64,000 nucleotides of DNA from an uncultured Bacteroidales bacterium (GCA_902763885.1 CACWTU010000002.1:300842-364841), one strand, 5' to 3'. Shown: positions 26,949 to 36,334, counted from the stretch's first letter. Numbers and translations: made by a program. The notes: generated by a model not told the origin, from the sequence alone.

Positions 26949-27968
26949 ATGAAAGAACTTGACTGGGCCAATCTTTCCTTTGGTTACATGAAGACCAATT
27001 GGAATCTCAGAATTTGGTTTAAAGACGGAAAATGGGGTGAGATTGAGGAATCTGACTCCGAGTATGTACCTATGCATATCGCCGCCACCTGCCTGCACTA
27101 CGGTCAGGAGGCTTTTGAGGGCCTGAAGGCTTTCCGCGGCAAGGATGGCAAGGTACGAGTGTTCCGTATGGAGGCCAATGCCGAGCGTTTGCAGAGCACC
27201 TGCCGTGCTACCATGATGCCCGAGCTTCCTACCGAGACATTCTGCAAGATGGTAAAGCGTGTGATCGAGCTCAACAAGGAGTTCATTCCTCCTTATGAGA
27301 GCGGTGCTTCGCTGTACATCCGTCCGCTGCTGGTGGGTACCGGTGCAGAGATTGGTGTTAAGCCAGCCAAAGAGTATATGTTCCTGATATTCGTTATGCC
27401 TGTAGGCCCCTACTTCAAGGGCGGTTTTGCAGCTAACGCATATGCATTGGTTCGTTCTTATGACCGTTCAGCTCCTCTGGGCATGGGTAAGTACAAGGTA
27501 GGCGGTAACTATGCTGCCAGCCTGTTTGCCCACAACATTGCTCATGAGAAGGGTTACGGAAGTGAGTTCTATCTGGATGCCAAGGAGAAGAAGTACATCG
27601 ATGAGTGCGGTGCCGCCAACTTTATCGGCATTAAGGGTAACAGCTACATCACTCCCAAGTCAGAGTCAATCCTGCCCTCAATCACAAACAAGAGCCTGCA
27701 GCAGCTTGCCAAGGACAACGGTATGACTGTTGAGTGCCGTCCTGTACCTCTGGAGGAACTGAACGAGATGAGTGAGGCCGGTGCCTGCGGTACTGCAGCC
27801 GTAATCTCACCTATCTCACGCATTGACGATATCGAGCTTGGCAAGTCATATGTAATAGGTGACGGCAAGCCGGGTCCTGTACTTACAGGTCTTTACCATC
27901 AGCTGCGCGCCATCCAGTATGGTGACGCTCCTGATACTCACGGCTGGGTAACCGTTCTGGATATCTGA
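26949..27968 (+). CDS. ilvE: Branched-chain amino acid aminotransferase
   Basis: A 339-residue fold-type IV PLP enzyme that interconverts Leu, Ile and Val with their 2-oxo acids. Key features are [17 protein letters not shown], the PLP lysine region [34 protein letters not shown]-like substrate loop ([17 protein letters not shown]) and [13 protein letters not shown]. Length is standard. TAATTTCG (26918-26925), a near -7 box, lies upstream. It is followed one base later by trmB. Confidence 0.96.
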   Translation: MKELDWANLSFGYMKTNWNLRIWFKDGKWGEIEESDSEYVPMHIAATCLHYGQEAFEGLKAFRGKDGKVRVFRMEANAERLQSTCRATMMPELPTETFCKMVKRVIELNKEFIPPYESGASLYIRPLLVGTGAEIGVKPAKEYMFLIFVMPVGPYFKGGFAANAYALVRSYDRSAPLGMGKYKVGGNYAASLFAHNIAHEKGYGSEFYLDAKEKKYIDECGAANFIGIKGNSYITPKSESILPSITNKSLQQLAKDNGMTVECRPVPLEELNEMSEAGACGTAAVISPISRIDDIELGKSYVIGDGKPGPVLTGLYHQLRAIQYGDAPDTHGWVTVLDI

Positions 27969-27969
27969 T

Positions 27970-28728
27970 ATGGGAAAAGGTAAACTGGCCAAGTTTGCCG
28001 ATATGCGGACCTATCCGCACGTGTTCGAGCCGGCTGGTTCGTTCCGTGAGGATGTCCCGTTTGAAATGAGGGGCTGTTGGAACAGCTCCTTCTTTCATAA
28101 TGACGGTCCTGTTGTACTTGAGCTGGGCTGCGGTCATGGTGAATACACTGTGGGGCTTGCGGGGCTGTTTCCTGACAAGAACTTCATCGGTGTTGACATT
28201 AAGGGTGCCCGTATGTGGACCGGTGCAAAGATGTCATTTGAGGCCGGCATGAAGAATGTGGCGTTCCTGCGCACTGTGATAGAGCTTATTGATCGGTTCT
28301 TTGCGCCGGGTGAGGTGAGTGAGATATGGCTTACGTTCCCTGATCCGCAGATGAAGAAGGCCACCAAGCGCTTGACCTCGACATGGTTTTTGGAGCGGTA
28401 TCGCCGAATTCTTAAGCCCGGTGGCAAGATTCATCTTAAGACCGACAGCAACTTCATGTACACCTATACCTGTGCAATGGTTGACCACAACCGCCTGCCG
28501 GTGGAGTTCCGTACCGATGACCTCTATGCCAGCGGTGATGCGGATCATATCCTCTCCATCAAGACACATTATGAGGAGCAGTGGCTGGAGCGGGGCAAGA
28601 CCATCAAGTACATCGTCTTCAACCTGCCGGCCGAGGGTGAGTTGTCAGAACCTGACATCGAAATAGAGCTGGACGATTACCGCAGCTACGGCCGTACAAA
28701 GCGCAGTACACTTCAAACAGGAAAATGA
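27970..28728 (+). CDS. trmB: tRNA (guanine-N7-)-methyltransferase
   Basis: A 252-residue SAM-dependent enzyme that makes m7G46 in tRNA. The SAM site is [16 protein letters not shown], followed by [12 protein letters not shown]. The family motif appears as [15 protein letters not shown] and the catalytic region as [12 protein letters not shown]. The ATG lies one base after the ilvE stop. A family B repeat overlaps its stop codon (28726-28728). The C-terminal extension of about 30 residues is acidic then basic and not conserved in E. coli TrmB. Confidence 0.95.
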   Translation: MGKGKLAKFADMRTYPHVFEPAGSFREDVPFEMRGCWNSSFFHNDGPVVLELGCGHGEYTVGLAGLFPDKNFIGVDIKGARMWTGAKMSFEAGMKNVAFLRTVIELIDRFFAPGEVSEIWLTFPDPQMKKATKRLTSTWFLERYRRILKPGGKIHLKTDSNFMYTYTCAMVDHNRLPVEFRTDDLYASGDADHILSIKTHYEEQWLERGKTIKYIVFNLPAEGELSEPDIEIELDDYRSYGRTKRSTLQTGK

Positions 28729-28806
28729 TACCATTGGGGTCTGTCCCCTTTGGTACTCTTTTCAAAAATGATACCAAAGGGGACAGACCCCAATGGTACT
28801 ATTTTT
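28722..28806. repeat. Family B REPIN: two inverted family B units (B4)
   Basis: Unit one (28722-28762) has core CCATTGGGGTCTGTCCCC; unit two (28765-28806) is its reverse complement (GGGGACAGACCCCAATGG), with a CTTTTC spacer between. The pair forms one long inverted repeat between the trmB stop and the mrp start. Confidence 0.9.
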
Positions 28807-28808
28807 AC

Positions 28809-28816
28809 TAATTTTG
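28809..28816 (+). promoter_or_regulatory. Candidate -7 box for mrp
   Basis: TAATTTTG abuts the right end of the family B pair, nine bases before the ATG at 28825, so transcription would start almost at the start codon. No -33 box is visible in the repeat. Confidence 0.35.
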
Positions 28817-28824
28817 CAAACACT

Positions 28825-29925
28825 ATGGCACTATATCCGAATTTGATTAAGGAGGCCTTGCAGACGGTGCGATATCCGGGCACGGGCAAGGACATCATCT
28901 CTATGGAGATGCTAGAGGACGATATCCGTATTGACGGTAACAGCGTATCGTTCTCACTGATATTTGAGAAACCTACCGATCCGTTCATCAAGTCTATTGT
29001 GAAGTCGGCTGAGACGGCTGTAAAGCTTAAGGCCGGGCAAGATGTTCAGGTGGAGGTCAAGGTCAAGAGCCGCCAGGCTCCGCGCCCTGAGGGTCCGGAA
29101 CTGCTGCCGGATGTAAAGAACATCATCGCTGTGGCATCGGGTAAGGGTGGAGTAGGCAAGTCAACTGTGGCTGCCAACCTGGCTGTTGCTCTGGCTGGAC
29201 TGGGTTATAAGGTAGGTTTGCTGGATGCCGATATATTCGGCCCCTCCATGCCTAAGATGTTCCGTACCGAGGATGCACGCCCGTATGCAGAGAGCAAGGA
29301 CGGTCGTGACCTGATTGTGCCGGTTGAGCAGTACGGAATAAAGCTGCTATCAATAGGTTACTTTGTGGATCCTGAGCAGGCTGTGCTGTGGCGTGGAGCT
29401 ATGGCCAGCAATGCACTCAAGCAGCTTATTGCCGATGCTGATTGGGGTGAACTGGATTACTTTGTCATTGACATGCCTCCCGGCACGAGCGATATTCACC
29501 TGACTCTGGTGCAGACTTTGGGTATTACCGGTGCGGTTATAGTAAGCACGCCGCAGGAAGTGGCATTGGCCGATGCACGGAAGGGTATTGACATGTTCCG
29601 TAATGAGAAGGTGAACGTACCTGTTCTGGGTCTGGTTGAGAATATGGCCTGGTTCACACCTGCTGAACTGCCGGAGAACAAGTACTACCTATTTGGTAAG
29701 GAGGGGTGCAAGCGTCTGGCTGAGGAGTTAAAGGTTCCTCTGCTTGGACAGATTCCCATTGTGCAGAGTATCTGCGAGGGTGGTGACAATGGTGAGCCCG
29801 TGGCACTCAATCCGGATACTATGACCGGTATGGCGTTCCGTGAGCTGGCGCAGAGCGTGGCAATAGCTACCGATGCCCGCAATCATCAGCTTCCGCCCAC
29901 TGCCGCGGTCTCAACAGCAAAATGA
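28825..29925 (+). CDS. mrp: Mrp/ApbC iron-sulfur cluster carrier ATPase
   Basis: I start at the ATG at 28825 (MALYPNLIKEAL); the frame extends upstream through the palindromic repeat but that stretch is not protein-like. 366 residues: an N-terminal MIP18/DUF59 domain (about 1-95), then a P-loop deviant Walker A (SGKGGVGKSTVAANLA), DADIFGPSMPKM, and DMPPGTSDIHLTL. It probably loads or carries Fe-S clusters in the cytosol. The usual C-terminal CxxC of Mrp is not visible: the NMAWF region lacks the CPxC often present, as in several Bacteroidota members. Confidence 0.93.
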   Translation: MALYPNLIKEALQTVRYPGTGKDIISMEMLEDDIRIDGNSVSFSLIFEKPTDPFIKSIVKSAETAVKLKAGQDVQVEVKVKSRQAPRPEGPELLPDVKNIIAVASGKGGVGKSTVAANLAVALAGLGYKVGLLDADIFGPSMPKMFRTEDARPYAESKDGRDLIVPVEQYGIKLLSIGYFVDPEQAVLWRGAMASNALKQLIADADWGELDYFVIDMPPGTSDIHLTLVQTLGITGAVIVSTPQEVALADARKGIDMFRNEKVNVPVLGLVENMAWFTPAELPENKYYLFGKEGCKRLAEELKVPLLGQIPIVQSICEGGDNGEPVALNPDTMTGMAFRELAQSVAIATDARNHQLPPTAAVSTAK

Positions 29926-29957
29926 CCCATTGGGGACAGTCCCTTTTGTGCCATCTT
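29921..29957. repeat. Family B palindrome B5 (degenerate)
   Basis: Core TGGGGACAGTCCCTTTTG with outer AATGACCCA and GTGCCATCTT. It overlaps the mrp stop codon (29923-29925). Confidence 0.7.
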
Positions 29958-30017
29958 AGAATGAAACAACTGCTATAATTGTGGTAAATAGAATGATTTT
30001 CCTGTTTTTGTAATTTC

Positions 30018-30049
30018 TTTGTTCGTTGTTTCCGTGTGCCATAACTTTG
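30018..30049 (+). promoter_or_regulatory. Promoter of cysK
   Basis: TTTG (30018-30021), 20 bases, TAACTTTG (30042-30049) is a perfect match to the Bacteroidota sigma-ABfr consensus, 40 bases before the start codon. Confidence 0.75.
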
Positions 30050-30089
30050 CACCGAAAACAGAAACAAACAAAACAAAATACACAAAACT

Positions 30090-31031
30090 ATGGCAATTTA
30101 CAGCACAATTACAGAACTGATCGGTAAGACCCCGACAGTTAAATTAAACAAGTTCGCTGCCAAGCGCGGCATTAAGGGAAACATCGTAGCCAAGGTTGAA
30201 TTCTTTAACCCCGGCGGATCTGTCAAGGACCGTATAGCACTTGCTATGATTGAGGATGCTGAGAAGAAGGGTATCCTTAAGCAGGGTGGTACAATCATAG
30301 AGCCTACATCAGGTAACACAGGCGTTGGTCTGTCATTGGTAGGTGCAGTAAAAGGATATAAGGTAATACTTACCATGCCTGAGACCATGAGCATAGAGCG
30401 CCGCAAGCTGGCTGCTGCTTATGGAACAGAGATTGTACTCACTCCGGGTGCAACAGGCATGAAGGGCGCCATTGCTAAAGCAGAGGAACTGCGTGATTCC
30501 ATTCCAGGAGCAGTTATCCTTCAGCAGTTCAACAACCCCAGCAACCCTGAGATTCATGCTAAGACTACCGGTAAGGAGATTGTGGCCGATGCCAAGGCAT
30601 CTGGTGTACAGGTTGACGCTTTCATTGCAGGCGTAGGTACCGGCGGTACGGTAAGCGGTTCAGCAAAGGCAATCAAGGAGGCTTTTCCCAATGCAAAGGT
30701 CATAGCAGTTGAGCCCGCTTCATCGGCAGTATTGAGCGGTAACCCCAGCGGTCCTCACAAGATCCAGGGTATCGGCGCAGGATTCGTTCCTAACAACTTT
30801 GACCGTTCAATCGTGGATGAGATTCTGCCTGTAGCAAACGAGGATGCTTTTGAGACTGCACGTGCCCTGGCTAAGGAAGAGGGCCTGCTGGTGGGTATCT
30901 CAAGCGGTGCTGCCGCATACGCAGCAAGCGTAGTAGCTTCACGTCCGGAATTTGCCGGCAAGAACGTGTTTGTCCTGCTGCCTGACACGGGTGAGCGTTA
31001 CCTCTCAACCGCTCTCTTCTCAGAGGAGTAA
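30090..31031 (+). CDS. cysK: Cysteine synthase A (O-acetylserine sulfhydrylase)
   Basis: A 313-residue fold-type II PLP enzyme making cysteine from O-acetylserine and sulfide. The PLP lysine is in FFNPGGSVKDRIA. TSGNTG (PTSGNTGVGLSLVGA) binds substrate, and GVGTGGTVSG binds the PLP phosphate. It has its own consensus promoter and a family B palindrome after the stop. Length and motifs are typical. Confidence 0.97.
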   Translation: MAIYSTITELIGKTPTVKLNKFAAKRGIKGNIVAKVEFFNPGGSVKDRIALAMIEDAEKKGILKQGGTIIEPTSGNTGVGLSLVGAVKGYKVILTMPETMSIERRKLAAAYGTEIVLTPGATGMKGAIAKAEELRDSIPGAVILQQFNNPSNPEIHAKTTGKEIVADAKASGVQVDAFIAGVGTGGTVSGSAKAIKEAFPNAKVIAVEPASSAVLSGNPSGPHKIQGIGAGFVPNNFDRSIVDEILPVANEDAFETARALAKEEGLLVGISSGAAAYAASVVASRPEFAGKNVFVLLPDTGERYLSTALFSEE

Positions 31032-31043
31032 CCATTCAGATAT

Positions 31044-31084
31044 AAAAATGGCCCAAAGGGGACTGTCCCCTTTGGGCCATTTTT
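31044..31084. repeat. Family B palindrome B6, perfect 19-bp stem
   Basis: The arms 31044-31062 and 31066-31084 are exact complements around CTG, with AAAAA/TTTTT outer ends. Lying between convergent cysK and the lysR-type gene (2 bases from the latter's stop), it should act as a bidirectional terminator. Confidence 0.9.
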
Positions 31085-31085
31085 T

Positions 31086-31985
31086 TTATTGTAACTTATA
31101 GTTGTGGTTGGAAGTGTTGCGCTGCTTAAGTAGCTCTACGAATTTTTTAGCGGACGTTTTGTGGTAAGAACCCTTGAGGTAGTGGTAACAGCCGTCCATT
31201 CTGCCGTCAGGATGTGCTATCGGGATTGCTTCCAAACCTTTTTCGCCTTGGATTGCCTCCTCAGAGAGCATGGTTGCCAGTGAGCTGTTGGCTACCAAGT
31301 CAAGCAGAGAACGTACGCTGTTTATTTCAAGGCGTATATCAAGATTGACATCTTCAGTATAAAGCATGGAATCCACCGTATCTCTTGATTGCAGGCCTTT
31401 TGACGGCAATGCAAGCGGATAACGGGACAGTTCCTGTACCGTAACCTCTTTTCCAAGCCCTTTGAGCGTTCCTATTCGTCCGATGAGGCAGAGGCGGCTT
31501 TGGAAAAGCTGGTGTGACTCAATGCGTTCATCACCCACAGGTGATTTGTATGTAAGTGCCAGATCCAGCTCACGGTCCAGCATCTTCTGCATGAGCTCCT
31601 CTTTTGACGTGATAATGATATTGAGCTTTATGGTGGGAAACTGACGGTAAAAATCCAGAACCGTCTGTTTTAACAACGGACTGAAGGCATAGGTGGAGCC
31701 CACGCTGAGTGTACCTACATGAAGGTTCATGACATCCCGGATGCGGTCTGTACCGGCTCTTGCATCTTCAAGCACCTGCAATGCGCATGGATAAAACTGT
31801 TCTCCGTAATCACTAAGGGCTACATGGCGTGTATCGCGCGCCAACAGTTCTACGCCCAGTTCCTCTTCAAGTTTGCTAATTTGTTGTGAAATGGTACTTT
31901 GAGTGATAAAAAGTGTCTTTGATGCCAAAGAGTAACTCTTTAATCTGGCCACCTCAACAAAGTATCTCAACTGCCTCAGTTCCAT
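31086..31985 (-). CDS. LysR-family transcriptional regulator
   Basis: 299 residues from the ATG at 31985 (MELRQLRYFVEVARL), which gives the usual LysR start; an in-frame ATG lies seven codons upstream. The winged helix (about 1-65) includes SLASKTLFITQSTISQQISK. The effector domain begins near residue 90 (LSVGSTYAFSPLLKQTVLDF). It faces the M49-like/DASS/porin operon at 32140 across 154 bases that hold a palindrome (32018-32029), so it probably controls that operon and itself. The last residues (KQRNTSNHNYKLQ) are non-conserved. Confidence 0.93.
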   Translation of the reverse strand: MELRQLRYFVEVARLKSYSLASKTLFITQSTISQQISKLEEELGVELLARDTRHVALSDYGEQFYPCALQVLEDARAGTDRIRDVMNLHVGTLSVGSTYAFSPLLKQTVLDFYRQFPTIKLNIIITSKEELMQKMLDRELDLALTYKSPVGDERIESHQLFQSRLCLIGRIGTLKGLGKEVTVQELSRYPLALPSKGLQSRDTVDSMLYTEDVNLDIRLEINSVRSLLDLVANSSLATMLSEEAIQGEKGLEAIPIAHPDGRMDGCYHYLKGSYHKTSAKKFVELLKQRNTSNHNYKLQ

Positions 31986-32017
31986 AAAAAATGATTGTAT
32001 ATGCAAAGATATAATAT

Positions 32018-32050
32018 TTATCGATATAAACGAATAATTTTATCGAAATA
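32018..32050. promoter_or_regulatory. Candidate LysR-type operator
   Basis: TTATCGATATAA (32018-32029) is followed by a partial repeat TTTTATCGAAATA (32038-32050). It lies between the lysR-type -7 box (minus-strand TATCTTTG, 32004-32011) and the operon -7 box (32089-32096). Confidence 0.45.
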
Positions 32051-32088
32051 ATCCATAGTCATCAATAAAAAATAGCGTAAGTTCTGTA

Positions 32089-32096
32089 TAATTTTG
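32089..32096 (+). promoter_or_regulatory. Candidate -7 box of the M49-like/DASS/porin operon
   Basis: TAATTTTG, 44 bases before the start codon. No -33 TTTG at the proper spacing, which would fit an activator-dependent promoter. Confidence 0.4.
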
Positions 32097-32139
32097 CACG
32101 CTAATTAAAAGATCAGTAGGTACTGATACTAAAAATAGT

Positions 32140-33735
32140 ATGAAAAAGACAATATTGATAGCCGTTATTGCAATGATAGCCATGGCCTCATGCAACAAGA
32201 CCGTAAAGTCTCCTTTTGCACGTAAAGTGGCTGATTATGCAGTAGTTGAATTTGAGACACCAGACTTGAGCGGTATCTCTGACAACGGAAAGGAGGTACT
32301 CAATCTCTACCGTTTTATCGCCGATGAGGTGGATGCAATCTATTGGGAACAGTATTTCGGAAGTAAGGACTCCTTGCTGAACGGTATTACTGACCCGTAT
32401 CAGAAAACTTTTGCTGAAATCAACTATGGTCCCTGGGACCGCAGCACCGGCAAATCATTCGTAGATGGTTTTGATGACTGCCTGCCCGGTGCCGGATTCT
32501 ATCCTGCAGATATGACAAAGGCTGAGTTTGACGCCTGGGATAACCCAGACAAGAACAGCCCTTATACGCTTATACGTCGTGCAGCCGATGGTTCTCTTGA
32601 AACCGTTTGGTATCATGATGCCTACAAGCAGCATATAGACAAGATTGCAAACTACCTGACTGCAGCTGCCGATATCACCATCAAGCCCAGCGTAAAGAAG
32701 TATCTTCTGGCCAAGGCTGATGCTCTCCGCTCAGACAACTATTACGAGAGCGCAATGGCATGGCTGGATATGGATGACAGCAAGATGGACCTTGTGGTTG
32801 GCCCCAATGAGGCTGCCGATGACCAGCTGATGGGTAACAAACGTTCATATGAGGCATTTGTGCTGCTCAAGAATGAGGAACGTACTGCTGAGCTGATGCA
32901 GTATGTCTCACGCATAAATGAGTTCCAGCAGGATCTTCCTGGCGATGAGGCTTACAAGACCTTCCTGCCGGGTGCCGGTTCAAACATATTCTCATGCAAT
33001 GCACTTTACTATGCAGGTAAGGCTAATGCCGGAATCAAGGTCATAGCCCTGAACCTTCCTTTTGATGCCGATGTCCAGCGTGACAGGGGTACACGCACCA
33101 TTCTGCTTGAGAACGTAATCAACGCCAAGTACAACCATATAGTTTATCCCACCGGTGATCTCCTTCTTGAATCAGATGCCAAGGAGCATCTCTCAAGGGA
33201 TGCATTCTTCTGGAACGTGGTATTCCGCGAGGTTGCCCATGGACTGGGTGTAAAGGAGACCGTAAACGGAAAGGGTAGTGTTGAGGATGCACTTGGAAGT
33301 GCCGCTCCCACCTTTGAGGAGATAAAGGCCAATGCCGCAGGCGTGCTTCTGGTATGCAAGCTTCAGAACCACTATGATATCCGTCATCTCTTTACAAGGG
33401 AGGATGCTCTGGTTACATTCTTTGCATCACTGGTTCGTTCAGAGAGGTTTGGTGAGGGTTCCTCACTGGGCCGTACAAGCATAATCATATACAACTATCT
33501 TCAGGAGGCCGGCGCTTTCCAGCGTAAGGAATCAGGTCACTATTCTCTGGATCTGGCCAAGATGGAGGCAGCCCTTTCTGATCTCACCGCACTTGTGCTC
33601 AAGACACAGGCCACCGGTGATGCTGAGTTTGCTGCCAACTTTGAGAAACGTTATTCAAAGCGCAGCGCCAACTATGATGCAGACCTTATGAATCTGGGTG
33701 TTGAGAATATCCCAGCCGATATCAGATTTAAATAA
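32140..33735 (+). CDS. M49-like (DPP III-type) lipoprotein with degenerate zinc site
   Basis: A 531-residue protein with lipobox MAMASCNK. The body resembles the M49-related metallopeptidases of Bacteroidota, in which the zinc motif reads HEVAHGLG followed about 30 residues later by EEGKAD. Here the first reads REVAHGLG (Arg363, CGC, one base from His CAC; His367 retained) and the second EEIKAN (393-398). One zinc ligand is thus missing and the region near the distal ligand is altered. It may be a non-catalytic binding protein. It is the first gene of an operon with a DASS symporter and a porin. Confidence 0.75.
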   Translation: MKKTILIAVIAMIAMASCNKTVKSPFARKVADYAVVEFETPDLSGISDNGKEVLNLYRFIADEVDAIYWEQYFGSKDSLLNGITDPYQKTFAEINYGPWDRSTGKSFVDGFDDCLPGAGFYPADMTKAEFDAWDNPDKNSPYTLIRRAADGSLETVWYHDAYKQHIDKIANYLTAAADITIKPSVKKYLLAKADALRSDNYYESAMAWLDMDDSKMDLVVGPNEAADDQLMGNKRSYEAFVLLKNEERTAELMQYVSRINEFQQDLPGDEAYKTFLPGAGSNIFSCNALYYAGKANAGIKVIALNLPFDADVQRDRGTRTILLENVINAKYNHIVYPTGDLLLESDAKEHLSRDAFFWNVVFREVAHGLGVKETVNGKGSVEDALGSAAPTFEEIKANAAGVLLVCKLQNHYDIRHLFTREDALVTFFASLVRSERFGEGSSLGRTSIIIYNYLQEAGAFQRKESGHYSLDLAKMEAALSDLTALVLKTQATGDAEFAANFEKRYSKRSANYDADLMNLGVENIPADIRFK

Positions 33736-33744
33736 TCCGACAAT

Positions 33745-35199
33745 ATGAGCGACAAGAAATTCAATTTCAAGATGTGTGTCCTCCTGCCAATCGTGCTGGC
33801 AGTGACGCTTTTCCTTTGGCTCGTGCCCGTTGATTTCTACGGCATAGAGGCACTTACAGTAGTACAGCAGCGCGTGATAGCGTTGTTTGTGTTTGCGGCA
33901 CTGATGTGGATGTTTGAGATCATTCCCAACTGGACCACTTCACTGTTGCTGATAGTCCTTACATTGCTGACAATTTCTGATAAAGGTATTGGTTTCCTGT
34001 GTGATGCCAAGTACGGCACTCTGGTCAGCTACAAGAGCCTGATGGCATCATTTGCCGATCCAGTCGTGATGCTGTTCATGGGCGGATTCGTGCTGGCTAT
34101 CATGGCTGAGAAATACGGCCTTGACGTTACCTTGGCCAGAATCCTGCTCAAGCCTTTCGGCACCAAGCCCAGCATGGTACTGCTTGGATTCCTTGTAGTC
34201 ATTGCAATATTCTCCATGTTCATGTCCAATACAGCCACCGCCGCTATGATGCTGGCTTTCCTGGCCCCGGTGCTTCAGGTACTTCCCTCCGATGACAAGG
34301 GCCGCATCGGTCTTTCACTGGCCATACCGGTTGCAGCCAACATAGGCGGTATAGGTACCCCCATCGGCACGCCTCCTAACGCTACCGCTGTACGTTTCCT
34401 TGCTGAGTCAGGCTATGAGGTTACGTTCTCCGAATGGTCCATGAGAATGATACCTTTCGTGCTGATCATGATTCTGGTAGCTTGGGTGTTGCTTCAGCTT
34501 CTGTTCCCCTTCAAGACCAAGAAACTGGAACTCAACATTCCGGAGAACAAGCGTCCTGTTGACTGGAAGACATACGTGGTTTGGATAACATTCATCGGTA
34601 CCATATTGCTGTGGGCTACTGAGAGCCTTACCGGAATCAACTCAAACGTTGTTGCACTTATCCCGTTAGGTGTACTTACCATGACAGGTATATTCACCAA
34701 GGATGATATCAAGGAGATTAACTGGACTGTGCTCTGGTTGGTTGCCGGTGGATTCGCCTTAGGTACTGCCCTGCAGGGAAGCGGTCTGGCCAAGACACTT
34801 ATCTCTGCAATACCGTTCGGTTCAATGAGCGTGCTTTCTGTGCTCATCATTGCAGGTCTGGTTTGCTACTTCCTCTCCAACTTTATCAGCAACTCGGCTA
34901 CCGCAGCCCTGCTCATTCCTATCCTGATAGTCGTTGCAGAGGGTATGGCTGATCCTACAGCTTCAAATAACGCATCGTTCCTGGCTTTCGGCGGTACACA
35001 CGCCATGATTTCATTCATTGCCGTATGTGCATCAATAGCCATGCTGTTCCCAATATCTACACCTCCTAACGCTATCGCATCAAGTACCGGCCTGGTTCAG
35101 ACCAAGGATATGGCTAAGGTTGGTATCATCATCGGCGCCATCGGCTTTACGTTGGGCTTCTTCTGGCTCACCAAGATATTCCCGTTCACTATTGCTTAA
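33745..35199 (+). CDS. DASS/SLC13-family sodium:anion symporter
   Basis: A 484-residue inner-membrane protein with about 11-12 hydrophobic segments. The two family signatures are present: SNTATAAMMLAFLAP with GGIGTPIGTPPNATA in the first half, and SNSATAALLIPI with STPPNAIASSTG in the second (paired SNT/SNS motifs binding Na+ and carboxylate). Substrates of the family are C4-dicarboxylates, citrate or sulfate. It starts 9 bases after the M49-like gene, so it is co-transcribed. The neighbouring porin suggests a full outer-to-inner membrane uptake route. Confidence 0.92.
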   Translation: MSDKKFNFKMCVLLPIVLAVTLFLWLVPVDFYGIEALTVVQQRVIALFVFAALMWMFEIIPNWTTSLLLIVLTLLTISDKGIGFLCDAKYGTLVSYKSLMASFADPVVMLFMGGFVLAIMAEKYGLDVTLARILLKPFGTKPSMVLLGFLVVIAIFSMFMSNTATAAMMLAFLAPVLQVLPSDDKGRIGLSLAIPVAANIGGIGTPIGTPPNATAVRFLAESGYEVTFSEWSMRMIPFVLIMILVAWVLLQLLFPFKTKKLELNIPENKRPVDWKTYVVWITFIGTILLWATESLTGINSNVVALIPLGVLTMTGIFTKDDIKEINWTVLWLVAGGFALGTALQGSGLAKTLISAIPFGSMSVLSVLIIAGLVCYFLSNFISNSATAALLIPILIVVAEGMADPTASNNASFLAFGGTHAMISFIAVCASIAMLFPISTPPNAIASSTGLVQTKDMAKVGIIIGAIGFTLGFFWLTKIFPFTIA

Positions 35200-35215
35200 T
35201 TTTGTTTCAACATAT

Positions 35216-36238
35216 ATGAAAAGATTTCTTTTGATTGCTGCTACAGCATTTTTTGCACTTTTTCCTGCCAATGCACAGGAATTACAGTATGGACGTAAGG
35301 TTACAGATTTTACGACTGGCCCCAAGATTGGCGGATATTTTGTAGGAAAATATACATACACCGACCAGGACGGTAAGAACAACGGAGACGGTTTGAGCCA
35401 GCGTATGGCCCGTATTTACGTTGACGGCACCATTCTTACTGATTTCAAGTATCGTGTACAGGTTCAGTTCAACAACGCATCATTCCACATGAAGGACTAC
35501 TTTGTTGAATGGGCACACTGGAAAGAGTTCTCAGTAAAGGTTGGTCAGTACAAGCGTGCTTTCCTGTTTGAGAATCCCTACAATCCCTGGGATGTAGGTT
35601 TTGGCGACTATTCGCAGATTACCAAGATGTTCTCAGGTATGGGTGACTACTGCGGTGAGCCCAGTTCAACCGGCGGCCGTGACCAGGGTATCCAGTTCCA
35701 GGGTGACTTGTTCCCCGCAGCCGATGGACACAAGTATCTGCACTATCAGTTACAGTTCATGAATGGCCAGGGCATCAACACTGCCGATAAGAATTCCACC
35801 AGGGATATTATCGGAACCCTCCAGATCCAGCCTATCCAGGACCTCTACATAGGAGCATTCGGCTGGAAAGGTGATTACGTATTGAATGACAGCGTAACAG
35901 TGGGCCGTGACCGTTGGGCCATTGCCGCCAAATATGAACACAACTCATGGAGCGCACGCGCTGAGTACGCACACTCAAGCGGCAAGAACATAAGCGAGGC
36001 CGATGGTTGGTACGCCGCTGTAGGTGTTCCCGTAAATGACTGGTTCAAGGTATATGCCAAATATGACGTATATCGCAGCAAGGCTTCTGAGGAGTCAATG
36101 AAGACAATCTATTCAATTGCCCCTAACTTCCAGATTCACAAGAACCTGATGCTTCAGTTGCAGTACAACTACGTTGATAACAAGCTCACTTCATCTCACT
36201 GGAATGAGCTCTGGGCTGAAATCTACGTAAGGTTCTAA
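35216..36238 (+). CDS. Outer-membrane porin, phosphate/anion-selective-like
   Basis: 340 residues from the ATG at 35216 (signal peptide MKRFLLIAATAFFALFPANA, then QELQYG). The mature part is a series of amphipathic strands (KIGGYFVGKYTYTDQDGK, FKYRVQVQFNNASFHMKDYF, KVGQYKRAFLFENPYNPW) ending in LWAEIYVRF, an outer-membrane barrel end with terminal Phe. It matches the OprO/OprP-like porin group of Bacteroidota. It is the third gene of the operon and probably admits the anion carried by the DASS symporter. Confidence 0.85.
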   Translation: MKRFLLIAATAFFALFPANAQELQYGRKVTDFTTGPKIGGYFVGKYTYTDQDGKNNGDGLSQRMARIYVDGTILTDFKYRVQVQFNNASFHMKDYFVEWAHWKEFSVKVGQYKRAFLFENPYNPWDVGFGDYSQITKMFSGMGDYCGEPSSTGGRDQGIQFQGDLFPAADGHKYLHYQLQFMNGQGINTADKNSTRDIIGTLQIQPIQDLYIGAFGWKGDYVLNDSVTVGRDRWAIAAKYEHNSWSARAEYAHSSGKNISEADGWYAAVGVPVNDWFKVYAKYDVYRSKASEESMKTIYSIAPNFQIHKNLMLQLQYNYVDNKLTSSHWNELWAEIYVRF

Positions 36239-36245
36239 AATCAAT

Positions 36246-36330
36246 AGCACAAAAGTATCGTTTCCCTAGCACAAAAGTATCGTTTCCCTGTGTCATCGGT
36301 GATGACACAGGGAAACGATACTTTTGTGCT
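36246..36330. repeat. Family A REP A2: extra half-unit plus perfect 30-bp palindrome
   Basis: A partial left arm (36246-36267) is followed by a full palindrome: arms 36268-36297 and 36301-36330, loop GGT, reading AGCACAAAAGTATCGTTTCC onward. It lies between the convergent porin (stop at 36238) and aldehyde dehydrogenase (stop at 36335) genes and may end transcription of both. Confidence 0.95.
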
Positions 36331-36334
36331 GTTT

